Source: Priestia megaterium NBRC 15308 = ATCC 14581 (GTDB lineage Bacteria; Bacillota; Bacilli; Bacillales; Bacillaceae_H). Taken from it: DNA of 64,000 nucleotides. The first letter of the stretch is position 1. The number at the start of each line of letters is the position of its first letter. Under the pieces are notes generated by a model. That model was given only the letters and a program-made list of their open reading frames with translations. It had not been told where the DNA came from and searched no databases. The position numbers were made by a program, and so were the translations under genes. The stretch is from positions 3,652,501-3,716,500 of the forward strand of contig NZ_CP009920.1 in NCBI RefSeq assembly GCF_000832985.1, in the 5' to 3' direction. Shown here in pieces: positions 17,058 to 26,165 of the stretch.

Positions 17058-17852
17058 TTAGTTATCTCCTCTTAATAAGTTATACGTGATGCACATTGGT
17101 TTATTGGTTCTCGGGTCTCGTCCGATTTCAGCGTCGATATGAAACACTTTTTTTAGAACGTCATGCGTAATAACTTCGTTACACGTTCCAGCTTTAACAA
17201 TTTCTCCATCTTTTAAAGCGATAATATAATCTGCAAAGCGAGCGGCTTGATTTAAATCGTGAAGCACCATTACGACGGTACGTTCTTGCTCTTTGTTTAG
17301 TTTTTGAAGCAGCTCAAGCACTTCTAACTGATGGGCCATATCTAAGTAGGTAGTCGGCTCGTCGAGGAATATAATGTCGGTTTCTTGAGCTAAAGCCATT
17401 GCAATCCACACTCGCTGACGTTGACCGCCTGAAAGAGAGTCAACGAGACGAAACTTGTAGTCTTTTATGCCGGTGACTTCAAGCGCCCAGTCAATCGTTT
17501 GATAGTCTTCTTTTGATAGACGTCCAAAACCTTTTTGATAGGGAAAGCGCCCATAAGACACGAGCTCGCCAACAGTCAACCCACTGGCACTTTCCGGCGT
17601 TTGAGGGAGAATGGCCATTTTTTTAGCGAGTGATTTTGTATGTTCTTTTGAAATGTTTTCCCCATCTAAAATAACGGAACCAGATTGATGAGAAATAATG
17701 CGGGTAATGGCTTTTAAAAGCGTTGATTTGCCGCATCCGTTGGAACCAATAATCGTTGTAATCTTTTTGTCTGGAATGTTAACGCTTAAATTCTTTACTA
17801 TTAGACGTTCACCATAACTAATATGTAATTTCTCTGTATATAGGCGAACCAT
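17058..17852 (-). CDS. Siderophore ABC transporter ATPase (FecE/YusV-like)
   Basis: Cytosolic ATP-binding subunit of about 264 residues. Walker A is GSNGCGKSTLL, the signature is LSGGQRQRVWIAMALA, Walker B is IIFLDEPTTYLD, and the switch His is in VLHDLNQA. The longer open frame to 17951 crosses the Fur box; the ATG at 17852 (MVRLYTEK) has CGGAGG upstream and is preferred. It is the first gene of the iron-uptake operon, directly behind a perfect Fur box. Confidence 0.9.
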   Translation of the reverse strand: MVRLYTEKLHISYGERLIVKNLSVNIPDKKITTIIGSNGCGKSTLLKAITRIISHQSGSVILDGENISKEHTKSLAKKMAILPQTPESASGLTVGELVSYGRFPYQKGFGRLSKEDYQTIDWALEVTGIKDYKFRLVDSLSGGQRQRVWIAMALAQETDIIFLDEPTTYLDMAHQLEVLELLQKLNKEQERTVVMVLHDLNQAARFADYIIALKDGEIVKAGTCNEVITHDVLKKVFHIDAEIGRDPRTNKPMCITYNLLRGDN

Positions 17853-17889
17853 ATCTGAACCTCCGTTTATATTTAATACAACAAATATA

Positions 17890-17904
17890 TGATAATGATT
17901 ATCA
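17890..17904. promoter_or_regulatory. Perfect Fur box for the siderophore importer
   Basis: TGATAATGATTATCA is an exact 7-1-7 Fur palindrome, 38 bp upstream of the ATPase start on the minus strand. It predicts iron repression of the whole importer operon. Confidence 0.88.
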
Positions 17905-17996
17905 ATATCGTTTTCTTTACATACTATAATTCGAACGTTTTCGTATGTCAATAGTTATTTTTATTGTCAAAACGGTGAAGAAGATGTATATTTAAA

Positions 17997-18011
17997 TGAG
18001 AATGATAATCA
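17997..18011. promoter_or_regulatory. Fur box for the ferredoxin-NADP reductase gene
   Basis: TGAGAATGATAATCA matches the 7-1-7 Fur consensus at 13 of 15 positions and sits 30 bp before the start at 18042. A second Fur box 100 bp away serves the divergent importer. Confidence 0.75.
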
Positions 18012-18041
18012 ATAACGGTTGATTATAAGGAGTGAACGTGC

Positions 18042-19091
18042 ATGACACACCATGAACTTTTTGATGTGACAATTATCGGCGGGGGACCGGCTGGCCTTTA
18101 CTCGGCCTTTTACAGTGGACTAAGAGAAATGAAAACAAAGCTGATTGAATATCAGCCAAAGCTAGGCGGGAAGCTTCACGTTTATCCTGAAAAAATGATT
18201 TGGGATGTGGGCGGACAAACTCCTGTGGCTGGTGCAAAGCTTATTGAACAGCTTGTTGAACAAGGGCTGACGTTTGATCCAACTGTTGTTTTAAATGAGA
18301 AGATTGAATCCATTTCTCGCTTAAAAGATGGTATTTTCCAGCTAACGAGTTCTTCAGGTGAACATCATTACTCTAAAACTATTATCCTTGCTGTCGGAGG
18401 AGGTATTTTAAACCCGCAAAAGCTCAAAATTGAAGGAGCAGAACGATTTGAAGTAACAAACTTAAACTATACAGTTAAATCTCTGCAGCATTTTAAAAAT
18501 AAAACGGTGATTGTTTCCGGTGGAGGCAATTCAGCCATTGATTGGGCAAATGAGCTAGAGCCCGTTGCTAAAAAAGTGTATATTACGTACCGAAACAGCG
18601 AACTAAATGGTCATGAAGCACAAGTGAGACAATTAATAAATAGCTCAGCTCGGTGTCTGCTTAACACATCTATTACAAAATTAGTGGCTGATGCGACGCA
18701 TGAATTTATAGAAAAAGTTGAACTGACTAATCATCAAACCGGTGAAATTGCTTACTTGCCGATTGACGAAGTTATTATTAATCACGGCTATGAAAGAGAC
18801 ACAGAGCTGTTAAAGGGCAGTGAACTACATATCAAAACTATTGATGACTATTACATCGCAGGTAATGCAGCAAGCGAAACGTCTGTAGAAGGCGTGTATG
18901 CAGCGGGAGATATTCTCATGCACGAAGGAAAAGTCCATTTGATTACAGGTGCTTTTCAAGACGCTGCTAATGCCGTAAACAAAGCAAAAAAATTCGTTCA
19001 GCCCTCTGCTGCTAAGGCGGCTATGGTTTCTTCTCATAATGAAGTATTCAAAAAACGTAATTCAGCACTAATTAAACAAATGATGAAGTAA
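18042..19091 (+). CDS. Ferredoxin/flavodoxin-NADP+ reductase, thioredoxin-reductase-like (YcgT/YumC type)
   Basis: FAD- and NADPH-binding flavoprotein of 349 residues. It has the FAD-binding motif GGGPAGLYSAFYSG at residues about 12-25, the NADPH motif GGGNSAIDWA near residue 160, and a C-terminal FAD segment VYAAGDI. The redox CXXC pair of thioredoxin reductases is absent, which marks the type-2 ferredoxin reductases. The Fur box and divergence from a siderophore importer make it the YcgT-like iron-regulated paralog. It may supply electrons for reductive iron release from siderophores (inference). Confidence 0.88.
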   Translation: MTHHELFDVTIIGGGPAGLYSAFYSGLREMKTKLIEYQPKLGGKLHVYPEKMIWDVGGQTPVAGAKLIEQLVEQGLTFDPTVVLNEKIESISRLKDGIFQLTSSSGEHHYSKTIILAVGGGILNPQKLKIEGAERFEVTNLNYTVKSLQHFKNKTVIVSGGGNSAIDWANELEPVAKKVYITYRNSELNGHEAQVRQLINSSARCLLNTSITKLVADATHEFIEKVELTNHQTGEIAYLPIDEVIINHGYERDTELLKGSELHIKTIDDYYIAGNAASETSVEGVYAAGDILMHEGKVHLITGAFQDAANAVNKAKKFVQPSAAKAAMVSSHNEVFKKRNSALIKQMMK

Positions 19092-19186
19092 AGCGAGGTG
19101 CAGGGTGCATGTCGCTTCTTTCTCTACGGTGGAATTATCTACATGGAGAGGCAGGGAACGAAAAAAGAAAAGAGAAATATAATAAA

Positions 19187-19200
19187 AGAAAACGCTTACA
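19187..19200 (+). promoter_or_regulatory. Likely cre (CcpA) site upstream of methionine gamma-lyase
   Basis: AGAAAACGCTTACA matches TGNAARCGNWWNCA with one mismatch, 46 bp before the start codon. CcpA could repress from this position. Confidence 0.55.
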
Positions 19201-19246
19201 TTTTTCAGAAATGACATAGTGCTTGTGTGCATAAGGGGGAAGCCGT

Positions 19247-20434
19247 ATGAACGAAAAAGAGAAATATCAGTTTGAAACAAAAGCCATTCACGCAGGGTAT
19301 GAATCAAAACATCATTTTGATAGCTTAGCTCCGCCTATCTATCAAACGTCTACATTTACATTTTCATCTATAGAACAAGGTGCAAACCGGTTTAGCGGAG
19401 CAGAAGATGGTTATGTATATTCCCGGTTATCGAATCCAACGGTCACCATTTTAGAAGAGCGTATGGCACAGCTTGAAGAAGGAGAAGCCGCTTTGGCATT
19501 TGGATCGGGAATGGCTGCAGTATCCGCTGTATTGATTGGACTTACAAAAGCAGGCGATCATATTTTATGTTCTAAAGGAGTGTATGGATGCACATTTGGT
19601 CTCTTAGAAATGCTTGAGGAAAAATATCAAATCCATCATTCTTTCTCCAACTTGGAAACTGAGGAAGAAATTCTTGCTGCTATCAGAAAAGATACAGCAT
19701 GTATTTATATTGAAACACCGATTAACCCGACTATGACTTTAGTAGATTTAGAGTTAGTTGCTTCTATCGCTAAACAAAAAGGAATTCCTGTGGTAGTAGA
19801 CAATACCTTTTCAACTCCTTATTTGCAACAGCCGCTGAAGCTTGGGTGCGACTTAGTCATTCATAGCGCAACAAAATTTATTGGTGGACACGGAGATGTT
19901 GTAGCAGGAATTGTAGTAGGGAACGAAGAAGTTATTTCCGTACTGCGCAAAACGACGCAAAAAGATATCGGAGGCATTCTTTCACCGTTTGATGCTTGGC
20001 TATTACTCCGAGGCTTAAAAACGCTGGCCGTTCGAATGGATCGTCACTGTGAGAATGCTGAACATATCGCAAAACAATTAAGTCTCCACCCCAAGGTGAA
20101 AGCCGTTTATTATCCAGGTGATAAAAAAAGCACTGCTTATTCTCTCATGCAAAAGCAAATGAAAAAAGGAGGGGGGCTTCTCTCCTTTGAAGTGAAAGGA
20201 GGTTATGAAGAAACCGTAAAAGTGGTTAATCAGCTTAAGCTCATTTCTATTGCGGTGAGTCTTGGAGATGCTGAAACACTTATTCAGCATCCTGCCTCGA
20301 TGACGCATGCAGTTGTGCCGGAACAAACTCGGAAAGAAATGGGAATTTCAAACGAACTCCTTCGTTTATCAGTTGGACTGGAAGCATGGGAAGATATTAT
20401 GAGAGATTTACAGCAGGCATTAGATAGTATATAA
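19247..20434 (+). CDS. Methionine gamma-lyase (trans-sulfuration PLP enzyme)
   Basis: Cytosolic PLP enzyme of the Cys/Met metabolism family, 395 residues. The PLP Lys is in VIHSATKFIGGHGD and the phosphate-binding region is FGSGMAAVSAVL. The YGCTF motif has the Cys typical of methionine gamma-lyases (Cys116 of the Pseudomonas enzyme), where cystathionine lyases carry another residue. It would convert methionine to methanethiol, 2-oxobutyrate and ammonia. No methionine riboswitch or T-box was seen upstream; a cre site was. Cystathionine gamma-lyase activity is the main alternative. Confidence 0.82.
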   Translation: MNEKEKYQFETKAIHAGYESKHHFDSLAPPIYQTSTFTFSSIEQGANRFSGAEDGYVYSRLSNPTVTILEERMAQLEEGEAALAFGSGMAAVSAVLIGLTKAGDHILCSKGVYGCTFGLLEMLEEKYQIHHSFSNLETEEEILAAIRKDTACIYIETPINPTMTLVDLELVASIAKQKGIPVVVDNTFSTPYLQQPLKLGCDLVIHSATKFIGGHGDVVAGIVVGNEEVISVLRKTTQKDIGGILSPFDAWLLLRGLKTLAVRMDRHCENAEHIAKQLSLHPKVKAVYYPGDKKSTAYSLMQKQMKKGGGLLSFEVKGGYEETVKVVNQLKLISIAVSLGDAETLIQHPASMTHAVVPEQTRKEMGISNELLRLSVGLEAWEDIMRDLQQALDSI

Positions 20435-20445
20435 CAAACGTTCAA

Positions 20446-20488
20446 ACAACGCTTGAAGTATCTTAAGGATATTTCAGGCGTTGTTTTT
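20446..20488 (+). terminator. Terminator after methionine gamma-lyase
   Basis: An interrupted stem AACAACGC...GCGTTGTT extends through TGAA/TTCA and TATC/GATA and ends in TTTTTT. Confidence 0.75.
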
Positions 20489-20647
20489 TGAATATCAACC
20501 GCATGTCATCACTCATACATCCTTTTTTGCGAATAGAACTTTACCTACATCTTTAGACAAATGTCCTAGACAGAAGAGATGCCTTTCAATAGACTAAAGG
20601 TTATCTGTAAAAATACAATATTTAGGTGAGGAAGGTGCTCTGCTATT

Positions 20648-21892
20648 ATGCTTCATAACCCAACTGGAAAAAAACGTCTAGGATTGGCGTTTCTCCTCAG
20701 CACGCTTGCGATATTAGGTCCCCTTAATATCGATATGTATTTGCCAAGTTTCCCTGCTATTGCTGATCATTTAGATGCGCGAGCTTCACTTGTTCAGCTT
20801 AGTTTAACATCGTGTTTATTAGGCCTTGCCATTGGTCAAATCGTGATCGGTCCAATCAGTGATGCGAAGGGACGAAAACGGCCTTTACTTATCTCCATCT
20901 CTTTATTTATGATATCGTCCTTGCTCTGTGCTTTGGCTCCTACTATTACAGCTTTAGTCATCGCACGCTTTTTACAAGGGTTTACGGCTTCGGCAGGAGT
21001 TGTTCTTTCTCGAGCCATTGTCAGAGACGTTTTTAGTGGAAGAGAGCTTACGAAGTTTTTTGCTCTGTTAATGGTTATCAATGCCTTTGCGCCAATGATA
21101 GCACCAATGGCCGGAGGTGCTATTTTACTTCTTCCTTTTGCAAGCTGGCATACTATTTTCTTGTTTTTAAGTTTAATAGGTCTTTTAATTGTTCTAACAA
21201 TCTCAATGCGTTTAAAAGAAACTTTGCCAATTGAAAATAGAACGCCAAGCTCAATTGGTCATTCCGTTCGCACGATGGGCAGTTTATTACAAGACCGTTC
21301 TTTTATTGGGTATGCCTTAATTGTCGGACTGGTCCACGGAGGAAGCTTTGCTTATGTATCAGGCACTCCATTTGTCTATCAAGGGATCTACCATGTTTCT
21401 CCGCAAATTTTCAGCATTTTGTTTGGGATTAACGGCTTGGCCATTGTGACTGGAAGCTTTATTATAGGGCGCTTTAGCGGAATTCTTCATGAAAGAAGCC
21501 TGCTTCGCATTGCCGTGATTACGGCTGTAAGTGCTACTAGCGTACTTCTTATCATGACCATGCTTAAAGGGCCGCTAGCTACGATTGTTATTCCCATTTT
21601 TATTTACATGATCTCTATAGGAATGACGATCACAGGCTCGGTGACATTGGCAATGAAAAATCAAGGACATAGAGCAGGAAGTGCGAGTGCCGTGTTAGGC
21701 ATGCTTCCGCTAACTTTAGGATCAATTGTTTCTCCTTTAGTGGGTATTAACGAAACCACAGCGATTCCGATGGCTGCTATTTTATTTAGTACGGCGCTTT
21801 TAGGTTTTGTAGCTTTCTTTACGTTAACTAAAAACAAGAAAGAAACAGAAAAGTGCGAAGTTAATGAGTTTAAAACGGAGGTTTCTCCGTAA
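20648..21892 (+). CDS. Bcr/CflA-family MFS drug efflux transporter
   Basis: Twelve-helix MFS exporter of 414 residues. The N-terminus GPLNIDMYLPSFPAIADHL is the Bcr/CflA signature. Motif A (GPISDAKGRKRPLL) and the RFLQGFTASAGVVLSRAIVRD segment support the DHA1 Bcr group, which exports bicyclomycin, sulfonamides or cysteine in other bacteria. The substrate here is unknown. It appears monocistronic. Confidence 0.9.
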   Translation: MLHNPTGKKRLGLAFLLSTLAILGPLNIDMYLPSFPAIADHLDARASLVQLSLTSCLLGLAIGQIVIGPISDAKGRKRPLLISISLFMISSLLCALAPTITALVIARFLQGFTASAGVVLSRAIVRDVFSGRELTKFFALLMVINAFAPMIAPMAGGAILLLPFASWHTIFLFLSLIGLLIVLTISMRLKETLPIENRTPSSIGHSVRTMGSLLQDRSFIGYALIVGLVHGGSFAYVSGTPFVYQGIYHVSPQIFSILFGINGLAIVTGSFIIGRFSGILHERSLLRIAVITAVSATSVLLIMTMLKGPLATIVIPIFIYMISIGMTITGSVTLAMKNQGHRAGSASAVLGMLPLTLGSIVSPLVGINETTAIPMAAILFSTALLGFVAFFTLTKNKKETEKCEVNEFKTEVSP

Positions 21893-22009
21893 TCACTTTT
21901 TTGATTGTTTGAAAGCATCACTCCTTTGTGAAAATGAGTGGTGCAAATTTATTCAAGTATTGGATAATATATGCTAACCTTAGGGCATGATCGAAAGGAG
22001 TGGATAATA

Positions 22010-22852
22010 ATGAGTAAAGTAATTCCTGAAATAACCCTTAATGACGGGGTAACCTTGCCTGCTATAGGTTTTGGTACATATAAGCTTAACGGAAATGAAG
22101 GAGTCAACGCTATAACGAGTGCGATTGATGTAGGGTATCGTCTAATTGATACAGCTTATAATTACGAAAATGAAGGCACCGTGGGCCAAGCTCTTCGAAG
22201 AACACCGGTTTCTAGACAAGAACTATTCGTTACATCTAAACTCCCAGGGCGCTACCATATGTATGATAAAGCAATTCCTACTATCCAAGAATCTTTATAT
22301 CGCGCGAATTTAGACTATTACGATTTGTATCTTATTCATTGGCCTAATCCTAAACAAGATCATTATGTAGAAGCTTGGCAAGCATTGATTGATGCGAAGC
22401 GCTGGGGCTTAATTCGTTCAATTGGTGTTTGTAATTTTCTTCCCGAGCATGTTGAGCGCTTGGAAAAAGAGACCGGCATTTTGCCAAGTATCAATCAAAT
22501 AGAACTGCATCCTTTTTTTAATCAACATCAATATCGAAATTGGTATCAGGAGAAAAACATTCAAATTGAATCTTGGAGTCCGCTAGGGCGAGCAAGTGCT
22601 GTTTTAGAAAATGAAACAATTAAACAAATTGCCGACCGTCATAATAAAACAGTTTCACAAGTAATTTTGCGATGGCATTATCAGCTAGGAGCGATTTCAA
22701 TTCCAAAATCGTCATCTCGCAAGCGGCAGCTTGAAAACATATCCATTTTTTCATTTTCTTTAGATGAAACTGAGATGAATATGATTTCAGAATTAAATCG
22801 CGAGGATGGAAGACTTAATAATCAAGACCCCTCTGCTTATGAAGAATTTTAA
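22010..22852 (+). CDS. Aldo/keto reductase
   Basis: NADPH-dependent reductase of about 280 residues with the AKR (beta/alpha)8 barrel. Catalytic tetrad residues are visible: Asp and Tyr in LIDTAYNYENE, Lys in LFVTSKLPG, and His in LYLIHWPNP. The NADPH phosphate-binding loop is IPKSSSRKRQLENI. The ATG at 22010 follows AAAGGAGTGG; a longer frame from 21971 lacks a ribosome site. B. subtilis homologs such as YtbE/YvgN reduce methylglyoxal and other aldehydes; the physiological substrate here is open. Confidence 0.92.
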   Translation: MSKVIPEITLNDGVTLPAIGFGTYKLNGNEGVNAITSAIDVGYRLIDTAYNYENEGTVGQALRRTPVSRQELFVTSKLPGRYHMYDKAIPTIQESLYRANLDYYDLYLIHWPNPKQDHYVEAWQALIDAKRWGLIRSIGVCNFLPEHVERLEKETGILPSINQIELHPFFNQHQYRNWYQEKNIQIESWSPLGRASAVLENETIKQIADRHNKTVSQVILRWHYQLGAISIPKSSSRKRQLENISIFSFSLDETEMNMISELNREDGRLNNQDPSAYEEF

Positions 22853-22856
22853 TTAT

Positions 22857-22889
22857 AAAGCCTCACTTACTTTTTAAGTGAGGCTTTTC
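22857..22889 (+). terminator. Terminator after aldo/keto reductase
   Basis: GCCTCACTT and AAGTGAGGC form a 9-bp stem followed by TTTTC. Confidence 0.8.
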
Positions 22890-22994
22890 TTCTATTATGG
22901 TTTTTAGTTATTTAAGCTTGAAAATAGTCCGTTTAGTTCTAACGATTGTAGAAGAAAATGTGTTAAAATATTCCGAAAAAAGGAGTGGTGAACC

Positions 22995-23480
22995 ATGGGA
23001 AAAGTAGTAAAAGCGATTCAAGACGAATATCCGGATGATTTTGCATGGTGTTACGGATGCGGCCGATTAAATCAGGAAGGCTATCATTTTCGGACAGGAT
23101 GGTTAGGAGAAAAAACCATTACCCTTTATACACCTAAGCCTGAACATACAGCTATACCAGGATTTGTTTATGGAGGACTTCTTGCATCACTGATTGATTG
23201 CCATGGAACAGGCTCTGCTTCTCTTGCTCTATACCGTAAAAATGGCTACGAAATAGGAGATTCAGCAGAGCCGCCGCGATTTGTTACCGGTTCTCTCCAC
23301 GTGGATTTTAAAAAACCAACGCCGCAGGGTGAAGTACTAAAAGCAATAGGAACGGTTGAAGAAATTCACCCGAAGAAATGGAGAGTTAAAACAGAAGTAT
23401 ACGCGAGTGACATCATTGTTGCGACCGGAGAAGTTGTAGCAGTTGTTATGCCAAGTACGTTTAAACAAAAAGAAGACTAA
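22995..23480 (+). CDS. Hotdog-fold thioesterase (PaaI/YiiD-like)
   Basis: Cytosolic protein of 161 residues with a hotdog fold. The N-terminal CYGCGRLNQEGYHF and the central helix PGFVYGGLLASLIDCHGTGSASLA contain the Asp/Gly pattern of the PaaI-type thioesterase active site. It probably hydrolyses an acyl-CoA. The start has an AAGGAGTGG site. A small gene of unknown function follows 38 bp later. Confidence 0.8.
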   Translation: MGKVVKAIQDEYPDDFAWCYGCGRLNQEGYHFRTGWLGEKTITLYTPKPEHTAIPGFVYGGLLASLIDCHGTGSASLALYRKNGYEIGDSAEPPRFVTGSLHVDFKKPTPQGEVLKAIGTVEEIHPKKWRVKTEVYASDIIVATGEVVAVVMPSTFKQKED

Positions 23481-23518
23481 AAAATGTAAAACAGTTACAT
23501 AAAAAGGGAGGAAAAGGT

Positions 23519-23767
23519 ATGGGTAAATGTAATTTAGACCACTCGGTAGAAGATGTACAGCAGAAGTTTAACTCGCAGTCACAATGGCTGCCAGAAGATA
23601 TTCGCTCGTTATTTCATGAGTTTCTCGTACGAAATCCTTCGCAAACAACATTAAACGAGATGTTTCATTTGCTGAAGAAATATGATTTGGTTGATGAACA
23701 AGAAAGAAAAGAGCGAGATCGAAAAATCAAATGGCTGATATTAAATAAAGAAAATACGAACAACTAG
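23519..23767 (+). CDS. Small hypothetical protein
   Basis: An 82-residue, charged, helical protein with no signal peptide or recognised motif (HSVEDVQQKFNSQSQWLPEDI, then LFHEFLVRN and MFHLLKKYDLVDEQERKERD). A strong AAAGGGAGG site precedes the ATG. It is 38 bp after the thioesterase and could be cotranscribed. I do not recognise the family. Confidence 0.65.
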   Translation: MGKCNLDHSVEDVQQKFNSQSQWLPEDIRSLFHEFLVRNPSQTTLNEMFHLLKKYDLVDEQERKERDRKIKWLILNKENTNN

Positions 23768-23781
23768 AAGCAACTACATGC

Positions 23782-23871
23782 AGTAAACCTACGTTTACGA
23801 CCACAGTGAAAAAGTCCGAACGAGTTGGATTCTCCATCAAGAATCTCGCTTCATCGTTCGGATCTTTCTTC
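23782..23871 (-). repeat. Dispersed terminator repeat, copy A (minus orientation)
   Basis: Contains TCCGAACGA (23815) and TCGTTCGGA (23854) as stem ends with GATTCT/AGAATC inner pairing, and then GTAAACGTAGGTTTA on the minus strand. It is related to copies at 52572 and 58873. On the minus strand a CTTTTT tract follows the stem, so it can terminate zwf transcription. Confidence 0.75.
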
Positions 23872-23919
23872 AAATAAAATGCTTTTACCCCAGCCTCTTT
23901 TTAACGAGATTAAAAGTAA

Positions 23920-25434
23920 TCACCACCACTTAAACCCGTCGTCTTCTAACAAATGATTTGAAGCCGCTGGTCCCATCGTACCCGCAGGATAAAAATGAAG
24001 AGGAAAACGTTCATCATTAAAAACTTCTAAAATAGGTTGCACCCATTTCCAAGATAATTCAACTTCTTCCCAATGAGCAAAAAATGTGGAATCTCCCTGT
24101 AAAGCATCAACTAACAGCAGTTCATAAGCTTCGGGTACTTCTCTTTGATTTGTTGAGAAATTGATAAAAATAGGTTCGATTTTATTATCATTCAAAGGGT
24201 TTTTGCTGTTTAATTGCAGTGATATACCTTCATTTGGGCTGATTTCGACAACCAAAAGGTTGGGAATAACTTCTTCGTCTGTATAAACATCCTTTAAAGG
24301 ATGTTTAAATTCAATGACGATACGCGTGCATTTTTTACTCATTCTTTTTCCTGTGCGAAGATAGAAAGGTACTCCTTTCCAAAGCTCATGATCAATCCAT
24401 ACCCGCACTGCTATAAATGTATCATTAACGGAAGCAGCATTGATGCCGGGCTCATCTTTATATCCTATAACGGAACGATTTTGGATTTTTCCCGCTTCGT
24501 ATTGACCTCTTATGACGTTCGAATGGATAAACTCTTTTTGTAGAGGACGAAGGCTTTTCATAATTTTTATCTTTTGTTGGCGAGTCTTTGCGATGTTAAG
24601 TGTCTTTGGCAGCTGCATGGCAGTCATCATAAGCATTTGAAGCATATGGTTTTGGAGCATATCCCTAATTGCACCGGCCTGATCATAGTAAGGCGCTCTT
24701 TCTTCTACACCAACTGTTTCACTAGCTGTAATTTGGACATTTGCAACGTAGTGATGATTCCATAGTGCTTGTAAAATAGGGTTTGCAGATGCTAAAGCCT
24801 CCAAATTTTGGATCATTGGTTTTCCTAGATAGTGGTCGATACGATAAATCTCTTCTTCATTGAACGTTTCAGTAAGCTTTTGATTTAACACTTGAGCAGA
24901 TTGTAAATCGTGTCCGAAAGGCTTTTCGATAATAAGACGTTTCCAGCCTTTTGTAGATCCTAATCCGCCGCTGTTTATATTTGAAGCAATGACGTCTACA
25001 AATTCAGGAGCCACTGATAAATAGAAAAGACGATTTTCAGGAATATTTAATTCTGCTTCGCCTTCTTGAATAGCATGCAGCAACTGGTCATATCCATCAC
25101 TATTGGTAACATCCATTTTATGATAGCGAACTGTCTTAAGAAATTCTTTTATCTTGGATTCACCTTGTCTAAAGCGCCTTGAAAAAGTCTTTACTGATTC
25201 TTCTACATATATTTGAAAGGCATCATCAGACCAGTTGCTTCTATCCGTACCAACAATAGAAAAGGAAGAAGGAAGCTTTTTATCTAAAAATAAATTATAT
25301 AACGCAGGAAAAATTTTTCTTTTAGCTAAATCTCCTGTTGCTCCAAATAAGATAAAGGTCATGGAATCCACTTCTAACGCTTGTGGTGAATGAGACTTGA
25401 GACAATTATCACGTGAACGAGCTACACTGCCCAA
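23920..25434 (-). CDS. zwf: Glucose-6-phosphate 1-dehydrogenase
   Basis: Entry enzyme of the oxidative pentose phosphate pathway, oxidising glucose 6-phosphate with NADP+. The NADP motif FGATGDLAKRKIFPALY is at residues about 30-45, the substrate site RIDHYLGKPMIQN is central, and EKPFGHD is present. The length (504) exceeds the usual ~490 because the gene starts at a TTG with an excellent AAAGGAGG site, adding about 24 residues before MTFILFGATGD. It is not beside gnd but next to hxlR/hxlA, so it may serve formaldehyde oxidation through 6-phosphogluconate. It could be a second zwf paralog. Confidence 0.93.
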   Translation of the reverse strand: MGSVARSRDNCLKSHSPQALEVDSMTFILFGATGDLAKRKIFPALYNLFLDKKLPSSFSIVGTDRSNWSDDAFQIYVEESVKTFSRRFRQGESKIKEFLKTVRYHKMDVTNSDGYDQLLHAIQEGEAELNIPENRLFYLSVAPEFVDVIASNINSGGLGSTKGWKRLIIEKPFGHDLQSAQVLNQKLTETFNEEEIYRIDHYLGKPMIQNLEALASANPILQALWNHHYVANVQITASETVGVEERAPYYDQAGAIRDMLQNHMLQMLMMTAMQLPKTLNIAKTRQQKIKIMKSLRPLQKEFIHSNVIRGQYEAGKIQNRSVIGYKDEPGINAASVNDTFIAVRVWIDHELWKGVPFYLRTGKRMSKKCTRIVIEFKHPLKDVYTDEEVIPNLLVVEISPNEGISLQLNSKNPLNDNKIEPIFINFSTNQREVPEAYELLLVDALQGDSTFFAHWEEVELSWKWVQPILEVFNDERFPLHFYPAGTMGPAASNHLLEDDGFKWW

Positions 25435-25529
25435 TTGATCTCCTCCTTTATTTTAACGGTCTATTGCAGTGAATATAGTCTTTTACCACCTTTACAGATT
25501 ACAGTATAGCAGGTACAATTTTCCTTTAT

Positions 25530-25570
25530 AAGTAGACACTTTATTTTCATATAGTGTCTAAAACTATACT
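25530..25570. promoter_or_regulatory. HxlR-type operator-like element in front of hxlR
   Basis: This 41-bp stretch, read on the minus strand, matches the element at 26053-26093 upstream of hxlA at 32 of 41 positions. Shared blocks are TTTTAG, ACTATATG, AAAGTG and CTACTT. It begins 29 bp before the TTG start of hxlR and is a candidate site for HxlR autoregulation. Confidence 0.6.
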
Positions 25571-25598
25571 ATTACGCATAAAAAGGGAGGAAAAAGGA

Positions 25599-25964
25599 TT
25601 GAGCAGACTTTTTAGCAAAACGTTTAACTGTGAAAAGGAATTAACGTTAACGATTATTGGAGGCAAGTGGAAAATGCTGATTATGTGGCACCTAGGAAAA
25701 GAAGGGACGAAACGATTTGGGGAGTTAAAGTCCATGATGCCGGGAATTACTCAGCGAATGTTAGTAAGTCAGCTGCGAGAATTGGAAGAAGATCAAATCG
25801 TTCACCGAAAAGTCTATCCGGTTGTCCCTCCAAAAGTTGAATATTCCTTGACTGAACACGGGAGAAGCTTGATGCCCATCCTTGAGAGCATGGATGAGTG
25901 GGGAAAAAATTATATGGAAACCGTTATAGAGCCTGAAATGAATAATTCCAGCCATATGGGTTAA
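25599..25964 (+). CDS. hxlR: HxlR-family transcriptional regulator
   Basis: Winged-helix regulator of about 121 residues ([51 protein letters not shown]). A TTG start at 25599, 8 nt after AGGGAGG, gives the same length as B. subtilis HxlR, including the conserved early Cys (FNCEKEL). The frame upstream to 25554 has no ribosome site. In B. subtilis HxlR activates hxlAB in response to formaldehyde. Here it lies directly upstream of hxlA in the same orientation and shares an operator-like element with it. Confidence 0.85.
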   Translation: MSRLFSKTFNCEKELTLTIIGGKWKMLIMWHLGKEGTKRFGELKSMMPGITQRMLVSQLRELEEDQIVHRKVYPVVPPKVEYSLTEHGRSLMPILESMDEWGKNYMETVIEPEMNNSSHMG

Positions 25965-26052
25965 AATCTTTTGGTGAGAAGGATAAAACCACTCTTATTA
26001 TTCAGAATTTTCTAAAATAAATACAAATGATACGCTGCATTGAAGCGTCCAT

Positions 26053-26093
26053 AGTATATTTTTAGTGACTATATGTTTTAAAAGTGCCTACTT
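26053..26093. promoter_or_regulatory. HxlR-type operator-like element in front of hxlA
   Basis: It holds the direct repeats AGTGACTA (26064) and AGTGCCTA (26083), 19 bp apart, and is 32/41 identical to the inverted element upstream of hxlR. It lies 73 bp before the hxlA start, a position suited to activation. Confidence 0.65.
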
Positions 26094-26165
26094 TTTTTTT
26101 GAAAGTAACGGTTTTACAATGAATTCATGCTAGACAACCCCATTTAATGAAGGAGTGAAGTAAGT

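Noticed and set aside
17853-17951. N-terminal extension of the siderophore ATPase.
   Set aside because: It would place the Fur box inside the coding sequence and has no ribosome site; the ATG at 17852 has CGGAGG upstream.
19092-19246. SAM riboswitch or T-box upstream of methionine gamma-lyase.
   Set aside because: The gap is only 155 bp and lacks a T-box motif, SAM-box core or terminator.
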